Shown here: one piece after another, positions 29,008-41,220 of the stretch
How positions within the stretch are numbered: the stretch's first letter is position 1
Layout of the letters: each line of letters opens with the position of its first letter
NCBI GenBank assembly: GCA_043228905.1
Contig: JBHGNT010000004.1
Span: forward strand, 8,618,001-8,682,000
Length of the DNA stretch: 64,000 bases
Direction: 5' to 3'
Source: Azolla caroliniana
Lineage: Eukaryota; Polypodiophyta
Notes under the pieces: generated by a model
The model's database searches: none
Seen by the model: the letters and a program-made list of their open reading frames with translations, nothing else
Told to the model about the DNA's origin: nothing
Made by a program: the position numbers and the translations under genes

Positions 29008-29416
29008 GAGACAAGCTCAACATTTGTGTGTAATACGATGCGTAACAAGTGCGTAGACTGGGTGCACAAAACCGGTACGCAGACCGGTGTGTAGAAAGGC
29101 CGTATTGGTGCGTAGACCGAAAGGCCATTAGAAAGATATTCCTTGTAAGGAATAGTTTTGGGAGTAAGTGTCGAGGCTCATTTATGTGCAGTCAAGTACT
29201 GTCAGTACTTGTGTCAGCCCATTGTCAGGGCTTGTATAAAAGTGCTCACTGAGCACATCCTATGTACAGATTGAGTATTATTTTTCGAATTTAAGTTCTT
29301 GTGTTACTCTCTCTCTATCTCTCCTATGTGTACTGTGAAAACCTAAGCTTTCCATTAAACCTGCGTTTTTTTGTTGTTCGGTTTTCCTATATTGCTTCCG
29401 CACGCCATTCTTTTCA
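29002..29416 (+). repeat. 3' LTR of copia-6 (415 bp)
   Basis: Opens TGTTGAGAGACAAGCTCAACA and closes CCATTCTTTTCA. A TATA box GTATAAAAGTGC lies near 29,234. It is related to the solo LTR at 52,460-52,879 and to the copia-8 LTR. Confidence 0.83.
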
Positions 29417-29735
29417 TGTCCGAGTACCAACGAGAGACTGCAGAGTCGGGAAGTGGTGGCAAGAAAGGTAAAGTCGGATGCCGGTTCGGATACAAGATGA
29501 TCCAGACAAAATTCTGATCTAAACCAAAATCGACCCGAAAGGGGGCCGACTCGGTCAAAACCGATCAACCGAGTCCGATTCAGTCGAATACGAATCCGAT
29601 CGGAAGCCGATCCAACTGAAAGCCGATCGGACGAGACCGAATCAGAAAAAAGTCAAGGTTGATGAAGACAAGAAAGAGGCCAGGAAAAGACCCTACCACG
29701 GATGACAAGGGGCAAGCGGATTTGAAGGGTATTAT
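29417..29735 (+). other. Unrecognised sequence right of copia-6, site of the copia-3 insertion
   Basis: Starts ATGTCCGAG and can be read with stops as a charged, low-complexity frame rich in CCGAT/CCGAC. It continues across copia-3 to 34,697. Ends with TSD ATTAT (29,731-29,735). Confidence 0.45.
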
Positions 29736-30027
29736 TGTTAAGAAATGGAATGGCAAGAGTGGTTGTAATGCAGCAGAAGGTGAGCGTATGTGTGTGTGTG
29801 TATAGTAGCAGAGCGAGAGAGAGAGAGCTCAAGGGAAAGAGATAGACAAAAGTATATATAATATTAACAAAACGAGATACATCCAACAGTGACTAAGTTA
29901 CAATGAGTTGGTTTATATATCAACTAAGCTAGGGCAAGTGCCCTTTCTACTATTTACAAAACTAGCCTAGAATGTCCATGAGCTAGTGTGAAACCTATCT
30001 ATGGGAAGTTGAGTTCAATTCTCAACA
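29736..30027 (-). repeat. 3' LTR of copia-3
   Basis: 292 bp, bounded by TGTTAAGAAATGG and TTCTCAACA as written on the plus strand. Confidence 0.9.
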
Positions 30028-30101
30028 CGCCCCTTCGAACACAACTTCCATCTATTCGGTTTGAAGTTCAGCGTACATATCTGCGTATGAATGCATATGT
30101 A

Positions 30102-33100
30102 TCAATGCGTACTCTGTGTACTCTGTGTACTCCCCCTCAAGCTTGGCAATGTGGACGACGTGAGACCAAGATCCGATGCAAATTGCCCGAGCATGTCGAT
30201 GCCTAAGGCCTTCGTAAAGATATCAACGACTTGTAGGTGCGTGCTGATGTGTTGGAGGTCAATTTCTATGGCCTGGACGCGCTCGCGGATGAAGTGGTAG
30301 TGCACTTCGATGTGTTTAGTCCGTGCGTGAAATACGGGGTTATGCGCAAGGTAGATGCTTCTCATGTTGTCGTAGTACAAGCATATTGGATCTTTGATGG
30401 GTACGCCCAGATCTTTTAGTATACGCTTAAGCCATACAACTTCGCATGCGGTGACTGCCACGCCCCTGTATTCGGCTTTAGTGCTCGATTGTGTGACTGT
30501 CGGTTGTTTCTTGCTGCTCCAGGAGATCGCTCTGCTGCGGAGGGAGAAGACGAATCCGGATGTGGATTGTCTATCCGCTTTGTATCATGCCCAGTCCGCG
30601 TCTGTGTACCCTTCAAGTCGAATGGTCGTATTCGACTTATACAGGATGTCGTGATCCATTGTCGTATTGACATACCGTAGTATCCTCTTAGCACAATCGA
30701 GATGAAGGTTACACGGATTCTACGTAAATTGGCTAAGTAGGCCAACCGAATAACTTAGATTGGGTCGCGTAATGGTGAGGTAGATAAAGCTACCGATTAG
30801 TTGGCGATACTGAGTCGGTTCAGTCTCGGTCATGCCAGAACTGGCATCAATCTTGATATTGTGATGAAGAGGGGTAGTCACAGGTTTGCACTTTGTCATT
30901 CCGAATTTGTACAATAGGTTGAGGACGTAGTGCCATTGTGAGATCATTAGCCCAACTGGTGTCCGAATTACTTCAATACCTAGGAAGTAATGAAGTTCGT
31001 GCAGGTCTTTCATTTTGAATCAGCCGGAAAGAAGTAATTTAACTTTGCTAATCTCGGTGAGATCCTTTCCTCCGATGAACAAATCATCCACGTAGAAGAT
31101 GATTATCGGGCTATCCGACTCGTTTCGAATGTACAGGGAAGTGTCGGATTTTCACATCTGAAATCCGACTTGATGAAGATACTGCGTGATCTTCGAATGC
31201 CAAGCACGCGGTGCTTGTTTGAGGCCTTAAAGTGGCCTCTTGAGTCGGCATATGGCATGTGGATGATTACACGATTCAAATCCGGGTGGTTGTGTCATAT
31301 ACACCTCTTCTTCTAGCTCTCCTTGGAGGAAAGTGTTTTTCACGTTCATCTGATGGAGGTGCCACCCTGTTGTTCCTCCTAGCGCGATTACGGTTCGTAT
31401 TGTCATCATCTTTGCCACCGGGGCAAACGTTTCTTCGTAGTCTATGTTGTGTGTCTATGAGTAGGCTTTTGCAACGAGCCATGCTTTGAAGCGATTTACG
31501 AAACCATCAACATTGTGCTTCACCTTGTAAATCCACCTTGGTTTCTTGTTCGGGGGGAGAGGAACGAGATCCCATGTCTCATTTTTGCATAACGCTTCCA
31601 TCTCCTCATTCATCGCGTTGACCCATCGCGGACCCTTTGCAGCTTCGGAAAGCGTTTCCGGTTCCCGTACTGACGCTACCTTCATCATGAATGCGTAATG
31701 ATACGCCATGTATTCATCGTAGCCGTAATGGTTTACGGGGTTCTTCTTGCGTGTGGATCGGCGTGGCTTGTCATTTGCGGGTTCTAGGGGTTTCTTCATG
31801 CCATTCGTGTGGAGGTCAAGGTCTTTGACCTCACTGTCGAGATCGAAATGATCTTCATACTCCTGTATTTTCGCCTTGCCTTTGTCTAGCAGTGGACTCG
31901 ACCAAGATGTGCTTTGATCACTTCGGGGCTCTTGTGGTCCGCTTAGCCATGTTGAGATTGGACTTTCTTCATGCATATGCGTGAGAAGATCTTCGACTTC
32001 TATTCTTATTTCGGTGTCATTCGCATCGAGTGAGGTTGGAGTCGAAGTATTTTCCGGTGCGTACCAAGATGCGTATTCATTGAAGACTACGTCTCGACTT
32101 GTTTGAACCTTACGGTTAGATGGGTTGTAGCCTTTGTACCCCTTCTGTTCGAGTGAGTATCCTACGAGGATACATTTCTCCAACTTTGGGTCAAGCTTTT
32201 TCCACGTATCATCGGGAATATGTACGTAGGCGATAGAGCCGAGAATGCGGACATGCAATAAGTCCGTCTTCTTTCCAAAGAACTGCTCATGAGGAGTTAT
32301 GTCGTGTACTCCTGAGGTCGTGCACCTATTCATGAGGTATACGGTCGTGTTCGCCGCTTCTGCCCAGTACGATTTCGGTAGTTTCTTCTCATTCATCATG
32401 GTTCGTGCGACTTCTACTATGTGGTGGTTTTTACTCTCAGCTACGCCATTTTGCTGAGGTGTATGTCGACACGAGAACTCTTGTCGGACTCCTTCCTTGT
32501 GGAGATACGACGAGAACTCATCCGAAAAATATTCTTTGCCTCCATCTGATCGAAGGCAGCGTACATGCTGGCCCGTGGCTTTTCCACTTCGGCTTTGAAC
32601 TTTTGGAAGTGGCCAAACACTTCACTCTTTTGCTTCATCGGATAAATCCAGGTATTTCTGGAGAAGTTGTCGATGAACGTGACATAGTAACGGCATCCGC
32701 CGAAAGTAGCTGTTTGGGCTGGTCCCCACATGTCTGAATGTATGACATCCAAGATCCCTTTGCTTACATTCCACTCTTTTGGGAATGGATGACGGCGTTG
32801 CTTTCCGAATTGGCATGCTTCGCACACGCCCGTGATCTCCTTTGCCGTAAAGTTCGGGAGTCTGATTACGACTCCTTTTGTCTGCATGTTCTGAAGCTTC
32901 TGGAGATTGGTGTGGCCGATTCTCTTGTGCCACAACTTTAAGTTGGTTTTGACTTTCTGGCCTTTTGCGTACATGGCCGACTTTACTTCGCTCGAATCGA
33001 GGATGAACATACGGCCTTCTCGTCTGCCGTGAGCTACGATTTGATCGCCTTTTTCAATGAAGCACCCATCGTTGCTACATTCCTTGTTCTACAATCTGCC

Positions 33101-34307
33101 TGATCGAGACCAGATTTTTTGTGATGGTGGGAACATGCAGTACGTTCTTGAGGTAGGTCTGTTCGCCATCATTTCCGAATGGGACACTCCCGATATGTTG
33201 TATTGGATGAGTCGTATCATCACCTATTTTGACATATCCAGGATGTTCGGGCTTCCGTAATTACCGAAACCAATCTTCATGGGAAGTCATGTGATTGGAA
33301 GCTCCCGAATCGACAAACCATACACTATTAGGAGTGGAGGCGGTGGTTGTCGCAAATGCAGATATCGAGTGTGCTTTCTGCTTCATTATGAACATTCCGC
33401 CACAATCGTCGTAGTTGGAGTTTGTCGCATAGTTCGTGAGTTGTCGGCTTGCCTCACGTTTCTTCTTTTGGCACTCTTCTTCGTAGTGGCCAGGTTTTCC
33501 GAAGTACTCGCACTCGACTGGGTTTCGGCGATTTCTTGGTCAGGAGTTATGACTGCCCCTTCCTCCAAGCTCTTTGGGCCCGTTCCTGTCCGCTTGCCAC
33601 TGGTGGGAGTTACGCCCTTGATTCCGCCGATCATTATGGCCTTGTCCGAAATGACCTTAGTTTCCACGGCCGAAATCTCTTCTACTATCCGACTCGGAGT
33701 AGAGCAAATGACCATCTGATGTGTTGTTCCTCTGTCGGGCGTGATTCTCTTCGACCAACAATATCGATTGAAGGTCGAAGAAGGAGGGAGGGTTCTCCCT
33801 TGTGAGAATAGCCAATCTAATTGCGCCGAAACGCGGTGCTAAGCCTCCGAGGCATATCTACACCAGTTCGTCATCGTCAATGACGACGTTGATCAATCCA
33901 AGGGTGTCATATAGCTCCTTGATCTTCAAGGTATAGTTGTTGATTGACATGTCCCTTTGTTGAAGATTTTTTAGCTCCTGTCGAAGTTGGAGCTTTTGTG
34001 CGGCCGTATTGGCTGTGAAGATCTTCTTGAGGTTTTCCCACACCTGCTTCGGCGTTTTAGCCTCTCGAATGTAGCCAAGCATATGATCATGAACACATGA
34101 TGCAAGGTAATACAACACACGGCTTGCGGCCTGCTCCCAAGCGGGATAGTCAGCGTGTGTTGGGTTGGGGTGTGATTCGTGAGCTCCTTCGATGTAGCTC
34201 TAGTAGCCTTGTCCAACAAGATATTGATGCATCTTGTATTCCCAAGATGCAAAGTTTGTTTTGTCGAGCTTCTCGATAGGAAGAGCGCTTCCCATTTGAA
34301 TATTCAT
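30102..34307 (-). pseudogene. copia-3 gag-pol, broken
   Basis: Gag starts at 34,307 (GSALPIEKLDKTNFASWEYK), with an early stop, then LYYLASCVHDHMLGYIREA. The zinc knuckle near 33,515 reads CEYFGKPGHYEEEC, with Phe for the second Cys. Protease VWFVDSGASNHMTSHEDW (about 33,330-33,275) keeps its Asp. Integrase: LWHKRIGHTNLQKL, CEACQFGK, GGCRYYVTFIDNFSR (33,010-32,441), then PKSYWAEAANTTVYL (32,399 on). RT: TVIALGGTTGWHLHQMNVKNTF (31,418-31,227) and MKDLHELHYFLGIEVIRTP (31,013-30,720). RNase H: CEVVWLKRILKDLGV, VFHARTKHIEVHYHFIRE (30,461-30,102). Stops and shifts lie between most segments, so no complete polyprotein is possible. Confidence 0.87.
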
Positions 34308-34391
34308 GGTGATTTCTTCTCGGTCGATGGGTCGGTTCTATTGATCGTAGGCGTGCAGTACAACACAGTCGAAAAATGCTTGATCAAGCAA

Positions 34392-34409
34392 CCACACGCT
34401 CTGATACCA
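34392..34409 (-). other. copia-3 primer-binding site
   Basis: TGGTATCAGAGC on the minus strand immediately after the 5' LTR: initiator tRNA-Met primer. Confidence 0.9.
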
Positions 34410-34691
34410 TGTTAAGAAATGGAATGGCAAGAGTGGTTGTAATGCAGCGGAAGGTGAGCGTATGTGTGTGTTTGTATAGCAGCACAAAGAGAGAGAGAGA
34501 GAGAGATAGACAAAAGTATATATAATATTAACAAAACGAGATACATCCAACAGTGACTAAGTTACAATGAGTTGGTTTATATATCAACTAAGCTAGGGCA
34601 AACGCCCTTTCTACTCTTTACAAAACTAGCGTAGAATGTCCATGAGCTAGTGTGAAACCTATCTATGGGAAGTTGAGTTCGATTCTCAACA
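34410..34691 (-). repeat. 5' LTR of copia-3
   Basis: 282 bp with the same ends as 29,736-30,027. The GA run is shorter than in the 3' LTR. Confidence 0.9.
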
Positions 34692-34696
34692 ATTAT

Positions 34697-34880
34697 TAAC
34701 GATGAGATCTCAACAAAGAAGAAAGGCTCTAATGGGAAGAACGTAAACACTAACGTGAGATTCTATGACGAGAGAGAACAAAGAATATGGTGGATCAGAT
34801 GGCGACAATGGTTCGGCTGGAAAGAATGGATATGCTCAAAATGGAGAGACAAAGACAACATTGCGGGACAAACTGAGGAT
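34697..34880 (+). other. Continuation of the sequence interrupted by copia-3
   Basis: Joins 29,730 after removal of copia-3 and one TSD copy. It reads in part as a charged frame (DEISTKKKGSNGKNVN) of unknown origin. Confidence 0.45.
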
Positions 34881-35856
34881 ATTACGGATGGAGAATAACG
34901 AGCCCGACAATTTCGGCACCTACTGGAGGATGTGCGGGTTCGGAGGGGGCGAGTGTCCTAGTGTAGTTCGCAGACTATGAGAAATTTGCAGTTTTGGTCC
35001 CTTCGGATGGGACATGGAGACTCGACAATAACCTGATGAAGAGTACCCGGTGAGAACCGGACGAAGCAGACTGGCAAGAGCCGGATGAAGAAGGCTAGTG
35101 AGAGTCAGTGAGAAACGGACAAAGAGGACCCGGTAAGAACCGGATAAAGAAGACCCAGTGAGAACCGGATGAAGCAGACCTGGCCAAAGCCGGATGAAGA
35201 AGGCCAGTGAGAGTCTCTCACCGGATGAAGAGACAAATTTGTAAATAGAAGAAAAGATATTACATGCATAGGGAAGGATTCAAACCCTGTACCTCTACAT
35301 AGACAAACCCCAACCTTACCATTACACTAACATATCATTAGTGTTAAAAAAAGTAAATGTTCCACATAGAAAGGTAAGTCCACACTAGGAGAAACTTTAG
35401 TTAGAAGAAAAGGCATGATAAAAGAAAAAGCTACACATGCACATCTACCGTGCATGAACACTATAGTCGATAGAAAAAACGCATGACTTTAGAAAAAGCA
35501 TGTTAGGTAAAGCATATAGTCTATAGCTAGAGAAAAAGCATGGATTGTGAAGACTCTCTCATCACTATATAAGGATGGGAGCAGTATGTAATAGGGTGTG
35601 AAATATTTGGAAATTGGATATATTTCTTAAAACACCAATTAATAAAATATAATCGTGGGATTCACGAAATTCATATTCTTATATATATATATTGATTAAT
35701 AAAATTAATTATCCTTGTGGGATTCACAAGTTTTCTATATCTCTTTCTTATAATCTATTTATATTCTTATTAGCCTTAAAAGTCTCCTCTTGCTAGTCCA
35801 AAACCTCAGCGGTTCCCACCCAACTACACAACGATCCGGCGACGAAAGGCACGACA
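34881..35856 (+). repeat. Gypsy-type LTR related to the gypsy-2/4 LTR
   Basis: Colinear but diverged: CACCTACTGGAGGATGTGCGG matches CACGTACCGGAGGACGTGCGG in gypsy-2, and the end CAGCGGTTCCCACC...GGCACGACA matches CGGCGGTTCCGCC...TTCACGACA. It has its own CCGGATGAAG minisatellite (about 35,035-35,235) and a tRNA-like module (35,270-35,330). It abuts copia-9 at 35,857; the left border is approximate. Confidence 0.65.
35270..35330 (-). other. tRNA-like module in the 34.9-35.9 kb LTR
   Basis: Minus strand: TAGTGTAATGGTAAGG (A-box-like) and GGGTTTGAATCC (B-box-like), the same spacing as in the gypsy-2/4 LTRs. Confidence 0.5.
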
Positions 35857-37211
35857 GCGCGAGTAGTTGTCGATGAAGGTTACGAAGTATCGGCATCTGT
35901 CGATCGTCGGCGTTTGAGCCGGGCCCCATACATCCGAGTGTATGACGTCGAGGAGGCCTTTGCTTGCGAAGCTCTCCTTCGGGAATGGGAGTCGATGTTG
36001 TTTGCCGAGTTGACACGCTTTGTATACTCGGTCGACTCATTTCGACTCGAATGTCGGAAGTCCGATGATGACTCCCTTGGTTTGCATCGTTCGAAGCCGT
36101 TGGAGGTTTATGTGGTCGATTCTCTTGTGCCACAACTCGATGCTTGTCTCGGTTTTGAGAACTTTGGCGTGCATTGCCGATTTCACCTCATTCGAATCGA
36201 GGATGAACATTCGACCATGTCTCCACCCCTTCACTATGAGTCGGCCATCTTTATCGATGAAACAACCTTCATTGTTGAAGCGGACTTGCATGCCTTGCTC
36301 CACGATTTGGCCAACTAAGACCAAATTCTTCATTATTGTGGGCATGTGCAAGACATTCTTGATGCAAGTTTTATCGTCTTCTCTCGATGTGCCGAATGTG
36401 GTGTGTGGTGTCGTCTCCCATCTCTATGAAGCCGGGTCGATCCGACGTTTGTGAATCACGAAACCACTCTTCGTGAGATGTCATGTGAGCTAAGGCCATC
36501 GAGGAACCTTCGAAGTGGAAGCTCCCCCTTCTTCCGAAGGTTCCCTTCGTGTGATGGGTCGAATTGACCTCTTCTACCGCCGTGACCTCCTCCTCGGCCA
36601 CCGACCAAATTCGAGAAGAACATTTCTCATTCCGACATCTTGCTTTTGGTTCGGACATGGTTCTCTTCGACCAATAGCATTGATTGGAGGTCGAAGAATG
36701 AAGGAGGGTTTTTTCTCGCCAAGATTGTTGTGCGTAATGGATCAAATCGTTGTGCGAGGTCGCCCAAACATACTTGAACCATCTCTTCTTCGTCGACGTT
36801 TATTTTGATGGAGACAAGCGAGTCACAAATGCTCTTGATCTTGGCGGTGTAGTCAGACACGGACATGTCTTTTTGTCGAATGTTATTCAACTCTTGTCGA
36901 AGTTGAAGGTTTCGTGCGGTTGTGTTGGCGGCGAACATTTTCTTTAATTTCGCCCACGCTTCTTTAGGCATCTTGGTGTCTCCAATATGGCTAAGCATGT
37001 GGTCATGGACACATGTTGCCAAGCAATACATGACTCGACTAGCCGCTTGCTCCCATGTTGCGTAGTCGGCGTTCTTTGAGTCGGGTCGATTTTCTTGAGC
37101 GCCGTTGATGTAGCTCCAATACCCTTGGCCGACAAGGTATTAGGTCATCTTGTACTCCCAAGATGAATAACTAGTCCGGTCTATCTTTTTGCTAGGGAGC
37201 GAGATACCCAT
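35857..37211 (-). pseudogene. copia-9 gag-protease-integrase remnant
   Basis: Gag begins at 37,211 (GISLPSKKIDRTSYSSWEYK), with an early TAA, and is open from 37,031 (MYCLATCVHDHMLSHIG, LQLRQELNNIRQKDMSVSDY). The protease core is damaged: SSMALAHMTSHEEWF where DSGASxHMTSHEEWF is expected. Pre-integrase GRMFILDSNEVKSAMHAK and LWHKRIDHINLQRL lie in 36,351-36,037, and RCRYFVTFIDNYSR ends the fragment. RT and RNase H are absent. Confidence 0.82.
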
Positions 37212-37381
37212 TTGTGTGTTCGTGTTGATTGTAGTGTCTTCTCTCTTTTGCTTTTCTTCCTTCGATCATGTACACGTGCTATGTAGCGGCACTACGGTAG
37301 CCGATAGCCAGATTTTGTCGTTGGCGTCTCGAACACACAATCATGGAGTCGGGTGGGCTTAGTGGATTTTCTAAACCACAC

Positions 37382-37393
37382 GCTCTGATACCA
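37382..37393 (-). other. copia-9 primer-binding site
   Basis: TGGTATCAGAGC on the minus strand next to the LTR end at 37,394. Confidence 0.88.
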
Positions 37394-37498
37394 TGTTAAG
37401 AATTAGGTAAGTAATTAAGCAGGGATTAATTAGTACCTAATTATGTGATTAGTTGATAAGCGGAAGATTAAGTGATATGTGTGTGTATGTGTGTGAGA

Positions 37499-37540
<42 letters not shown>

Positions 37541-37858
37541 CACTTATAAACAACACAAGATGGGGGATGAGTAAGTATATTAAATTAGCATTATCATCAT
37601 CAAATACCGAAATACCCACAACAAAGTATATATACATCTCATGTGCAAAGGTGCACATGTGTGAGTAGGATATAGGTACTAATGTGTAAGTCCTATATTA
37701 AATGTACTTAGGAGTGTAGGATCTAGAATATCCCACTTAAGTACAAGGTCCTATTTAAGTCATTATAGTCAACACTTCTAACTAGATTCTATCTAGGTAA
37801 CTACAAAGTTACATGGTTGACGAACTAACGAAACTAAGTTGAGGTTGATCTCTCAACA
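37394..37858 (-). repeat. 5' LTR of copia-9 (465 bp)
   Basis: Bounded by TGTTAAGAATTAGG and ATCTCTCAACA as written on the plus strand. It contains an uninterrupted GA tract at 37,502-37,538. Confidence 0.85.
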
Positions 37859-37899
37859 AGTACTACCGAAATGCCTAGTCGTATGTGTCATGATAGTTT

Positions 37900-39350
37900 T
37901 GGACTACTCAAAGGCGACCAGAACCATTAGGAACATACAAAAGTTTCTTAAAGAATAGTAATCCATCATGGCATTCGAATTGTCGATAGTCCGTACCTAG
38001 TCGTTGTATTGCAAATAAGATGCCTGAGAGGGATCAATGTCTTCTAGAATGGCTTGAGCGAAAACATCTGTCTTCAAGTCCTCACGTACGGTATCGATAA
38101 TGTGGGAATCTAATGGCATATCGAAAACCTGCGTTGCTTGCAGTCGTGCCGGTGCTAGGATTACTTCCTTTTGGTTATCGAATGTTGGCCCACCGGGACG
38201 CGGTGCTAGCTACAAGCGTCGCAATAACACATCTGCATTCCCTTGTTGTTTCCCAAGACGATATGTAATTTTGAAGTCGAAACAAGTGAGGAATTGGGCC
38301 CACCAAGCTTGACGTCGATTTAATACATGAGCATTCTGGAAGTAGGCAAGATTTTTGTCAATCGGAATATGGTGACTTGATGAGAAGATCCCTCTAGAAA
38401 ATGTCTCCATTGTGTAAAAGAGTCCACTATTGCTAATAGCTCCTTGTCATGAATTTCATAGTTGATTTTGGTGGTGTCAAACATGCGCAAGTGGAAAGCC
38501 ATAGGATGTAGTTTTTCATCATCGCCTTGTTGTGACAGAATGCTACCTAAGGCAAAATCTGACGTGTTTGCCTCAATGATGAACGGTTTTTTCGGATCAA
38601 CATGGGCTAGGATAGGAGCTGATGTAGATTCGTTCTTAAGACTCTCAAAAAGCCATGTCCTCTTCTTTAGACCAAACAAATGACTGCCCCTTCTTGGCAA
38701 GTTGTGTGAGAAGCAGAATAAGCTTTGAGTAATCCTGTATAAACTTGCGGTAAAAATTGGCAAAGCCTAAAAAGCATTGCACATCTCACAATGAACGTGG
38801 CGTTTGCCACTCTACCATAGTTTTCACCTTAGCTGGATCTATAGAGATGCCTTCCGAGGAGATGACATAGCTCAGAAATTCCAATTGGTTGTACTTGTAA
38901 CTACATTTTTCCAGTTTTGCATAAAGACGATGTTCTTGAAGCCATTTTAGTACTAAAAGTACATGAGAATCATGCTCTTCTTCAGTCTTCGAATAAACCA
39001 GTAGATCATCCAAATAGATGATCAAACAAACATCTAAGAGATCTGGGAATATATCATTTACCATATGCTCAAAGACTATTGGCGCATTAGTGAGACCGAA
39101 TGGGATGCCCGTATACTTGAAGTGCCCATATCTAGTGCGAAATGCGGTCTTCCATTCATCTCTTGATCGGATCCATACGAGGTTATATGCTCCTCGTAAG
39201 TCGATATTTGTGAAGAACCTTGCACCACTGATCCGTTCTAAAAGACTTGAGTTAAGGGGGAGTGCATACCTATTCCTGGTGGTGACCTTATTCAAGCCAC
39301 GGTAATCTACGACGAGACGAGAAAATGGGTGCGCCGGCCGGAGATATCGA
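37900..39350 (-). pseudogene. gypsy-3 RT, RNase H and integrase start, broken
   Basis: RT (39,295-38,786): NKVTTRNRYALPL, FFTNIDLRGAYNLVWIRSRD, EWKTAFRTRYGHFKY, GLTNAPIVFEHMVNDIF, the catalytic box LIIYLDDLLVYS, LEFLSYVISSEGISIDPAKV and WQTPRSL. RT thumb and RNase H follow with shifts (APILAHVDPKKPFIIEANTSD, LGSILSQQGDD, NYEIHDKELLAIVDSFTQWR; then QAWWAQFLTCFDFKITYRLG). The start of integrase, GLLFFKKLLYVPNG...VVQNYHD, lies near 37,990-37,880. Upstream, 39,600-39,310 holds further broken RT sequence. Confidence 0.78.
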
Positions 39351-39599
39351 ATGTCGAATGAAACCGTTTCCCAGATTCTCTTCTATATAGGCTCGAAGGA
39401 CTTCTAGCTCGGTTGGTGACAAGTTGTAGATCAGTCCCCATGGTGGCTCTTTTCCCGGTTGTAAATCAATGGGGCAATCATACGGTAGGTGGTGAGGAAG
39501 CGTATTGGCTTGTACCTTATCGAAAACATCGGGATAATGACGATACTTCTCTGGAAGTTGAATTGTGGATTCCTCTTTAATGTTCTTGGAAGGTTTTAC

Positions 39600-40052
39600 T
39601 CATACCACGAAGATGAACATTGCTTCCTTGCGTCCTTCCTCACGCAATTGATGTAACGAAATGGTTGCAATCCTATGAGTAGATCCTCGGGTTTGTCGAT
39701 ACCACATTTCTCTTGTTCTCCAATCTATGTCTGAGTTATGTAATTCGAACCATGGTAATCCCAAAACAATGGGATGTTCTGGGCTACTAATTATATTAAA
39801 TGATACTACACACGCTAAATTATCTAGGACAATATTAATTGGCTCTGACTCTTCTACGATATTTCCGGAAGCAATGGGACGACCATCAATGAGTACTACG
39901 AAGGCTGGACAAGGGAGTTTTCTTAGGGATATCTGATGAGCTTGGGAAAAATTCCTATCCATGAAGCAAGAATTAGCTTTTAAATCTAGGACTGCTATAA
40001 CATGTACTGGAGGGGTACTTTTAGTACTAACTGTTACTTGAGCTAAGAACAC
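39600..40052 (-). pseudogene. gypsy-3 protease region
   Basis: Open 150-aa frame with the shape of a gypsy retropepsin: VHVIAVLDLKANSCFMD, PCPAFVVLIDGRPIASGNI, HPIVLGLPWFELHNSDIDW. The active-site triplet, normally DSG, reads DLK, so cleavage activity is probably lost. Confidence 0.72.
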
Positions 40053-40279
40053 ATTGCTAACTTGCTTAGAGGGAATTGAACCGTTAATGGGCTACACAGA
40101 TCTAGGGTTGTCCAACCAAACGACTCCTATTTTGGTTGGACTTAGTCGTTTAACTCTTCTTCTAACTGACTAAGGACATCAAATTTGTTTGATAGACTTG
40201 GGCTATTAGTACTGTTAGGACTATGAGACACTCCTACCAAAATAGACTCGAGTTTAGTACAAGAAACTATTTGATTTAC

Positions 40280-40912
40280 CTATCTTCTTGGTCTATGTCG
40301 ACAATTTATTGCAATATGCCCTGGTCCTCCACAGTAAAGACATAATCGATTTACTCGACGTCGTTGCTTTTCTACTTCCGACAATGGTCCATGACGACGT
40401 GTGGTATCAATTTCCATCGGTGTTGGAGTATTTGCCAGAGATGCATGATATGACTCCCTTGCAAATGGTTTTCCTACGATCGAGGCGTATGTGGGCTCCA
40501 ACCTAGTCCTTGGCATTTGTAACTGGCGTTCCGAACGTCGTTCGAAAAGCTGGTTATCGCATCGTACCGCTTGACTGATTGCCTCTGTGAGCGATTTTGA
40601 TTCTTCAAAGAAAGTCAAGAGTAAGTCTTTGACATCATTTCGTAGGCCGAATTGAAATTGCTCCATGAATGCTTGGTCATCCCTTGAGTACTTGATCCTT
40701 GTTGTTGCTATGCTACAATGGTTGCTTCAAGTTGTTGCACTTGTAATGCTAACTCCCCATCTTGTTGTTGTGCTTCCTGCTTTTCTAAAGAGATTTGTTG
40801 AGGATCCCCCAACAACCGTTGATTTTCGTGTTCCAATGCGACAAACTTTTCTTTCAAGCATTGCAGCTCCGAGAAAACAAATTGGTATTCTTGAGCGCTA
40901 ACAATTTCAATA
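40280..40912 (-). pseudogene. gypsy-3 gag with coiled-coil N-terminus and CCHC knuckle
   Basis: The N-terminal part (about 40,912-40,725) is a Gln/Glu-rich coiled coil (FSELQCLKEKFVALEHENQR), then a TAG. From 40,666: FQFGLRNDVKDLLLTFFEES, AVRCDNQLFERRSER, MEIDTTRRHGPLSEVEKQRR and the zinc knuckle CLYCGGPGHIAINC. The pattern DVKDLLLT ... RCDNQLFERR ... CLYCGGPGH is one I associate with fungal gypsy Gag proteins. Confidence 0.72.
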
Positions 40913-41220
40913 GTATTGGAGGAAGGAAGGATAAGAAGCTTAGTATGAAGGGAAGGAGGGATACGAAGCTGAAGAGGGAAAATCGGTTCAAACTATCGGG
41001 GATAGTACTAGAGGCAAGGAGAATTAGTACTAAAGGTAGAGGAGAAGAATGAGGATTAGTACTAAGAAGGGAAAGAGTGTGTGAGAACTACGTGAGAGGA
41101 GAGAGAGAGAGATAATGATGACAACAAGAAGTATATTATATTATAAGAAGAAAGATACAAGAACAACTAGGAGGCTAAAGAATGGCGTTGAACTGATTTG
41201 GTTCTTGATAATGCCATCTG

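Larger units (their letters stand above)
28329..29416 (+). mobile_element. copia-6: RNase H end, charged extension and 3' LTR
   Basis: Only the 3' end is left. The RNase H sequence starts in the middle of RTKHIELHYHFF, directly after the gypsy-2 LTR. The polypurine tract GATTGAGGGGGAG (28,989-29,001) precedes the LTR at 29,002-29,416. Confidence 0.82.
29736..34691 (-). mobile_element. copia-3: full-length but decayed Ty1/copia element, TSD ATTAT
   Basis: LTRs at 34,410-34,691 (5') and 29,736-30,027 (3'), a tRNA-Met primer site at the 5' LTR and a polypurine tract GAAGGGGCG at the 3' LTR. TSD ATTAT at 29,731-29,735 and 34,692-34,696. All copia domains are present in order, broken by stops and shifts. 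The LTRs differ by several substitutions and an indel, so it is older than copia-7. Confidence 0.9.
35857..37858 (-). mobile_element. copia-9: 5' LTR, gag and part of integrase
   Basis: The 5' LTR (37,394-37,858), a primer-binding site (37,382-37,393) and the 5' half of the coding region remain. It is truncated within integrase at 35,857, where a gypsy-type LTR abuts. It interrupts gypsy-3 at 37,858/37,859. Its Gag is close to that of copia-3. Confidence 0.83.

Noticed and set aside
34765-34980. 71-aa plus-strand frame with GGGECPSVV
   Set aside because: It overlaps the start of a gypsy-type LTR and ends in LTR sequence; no conserved domain.
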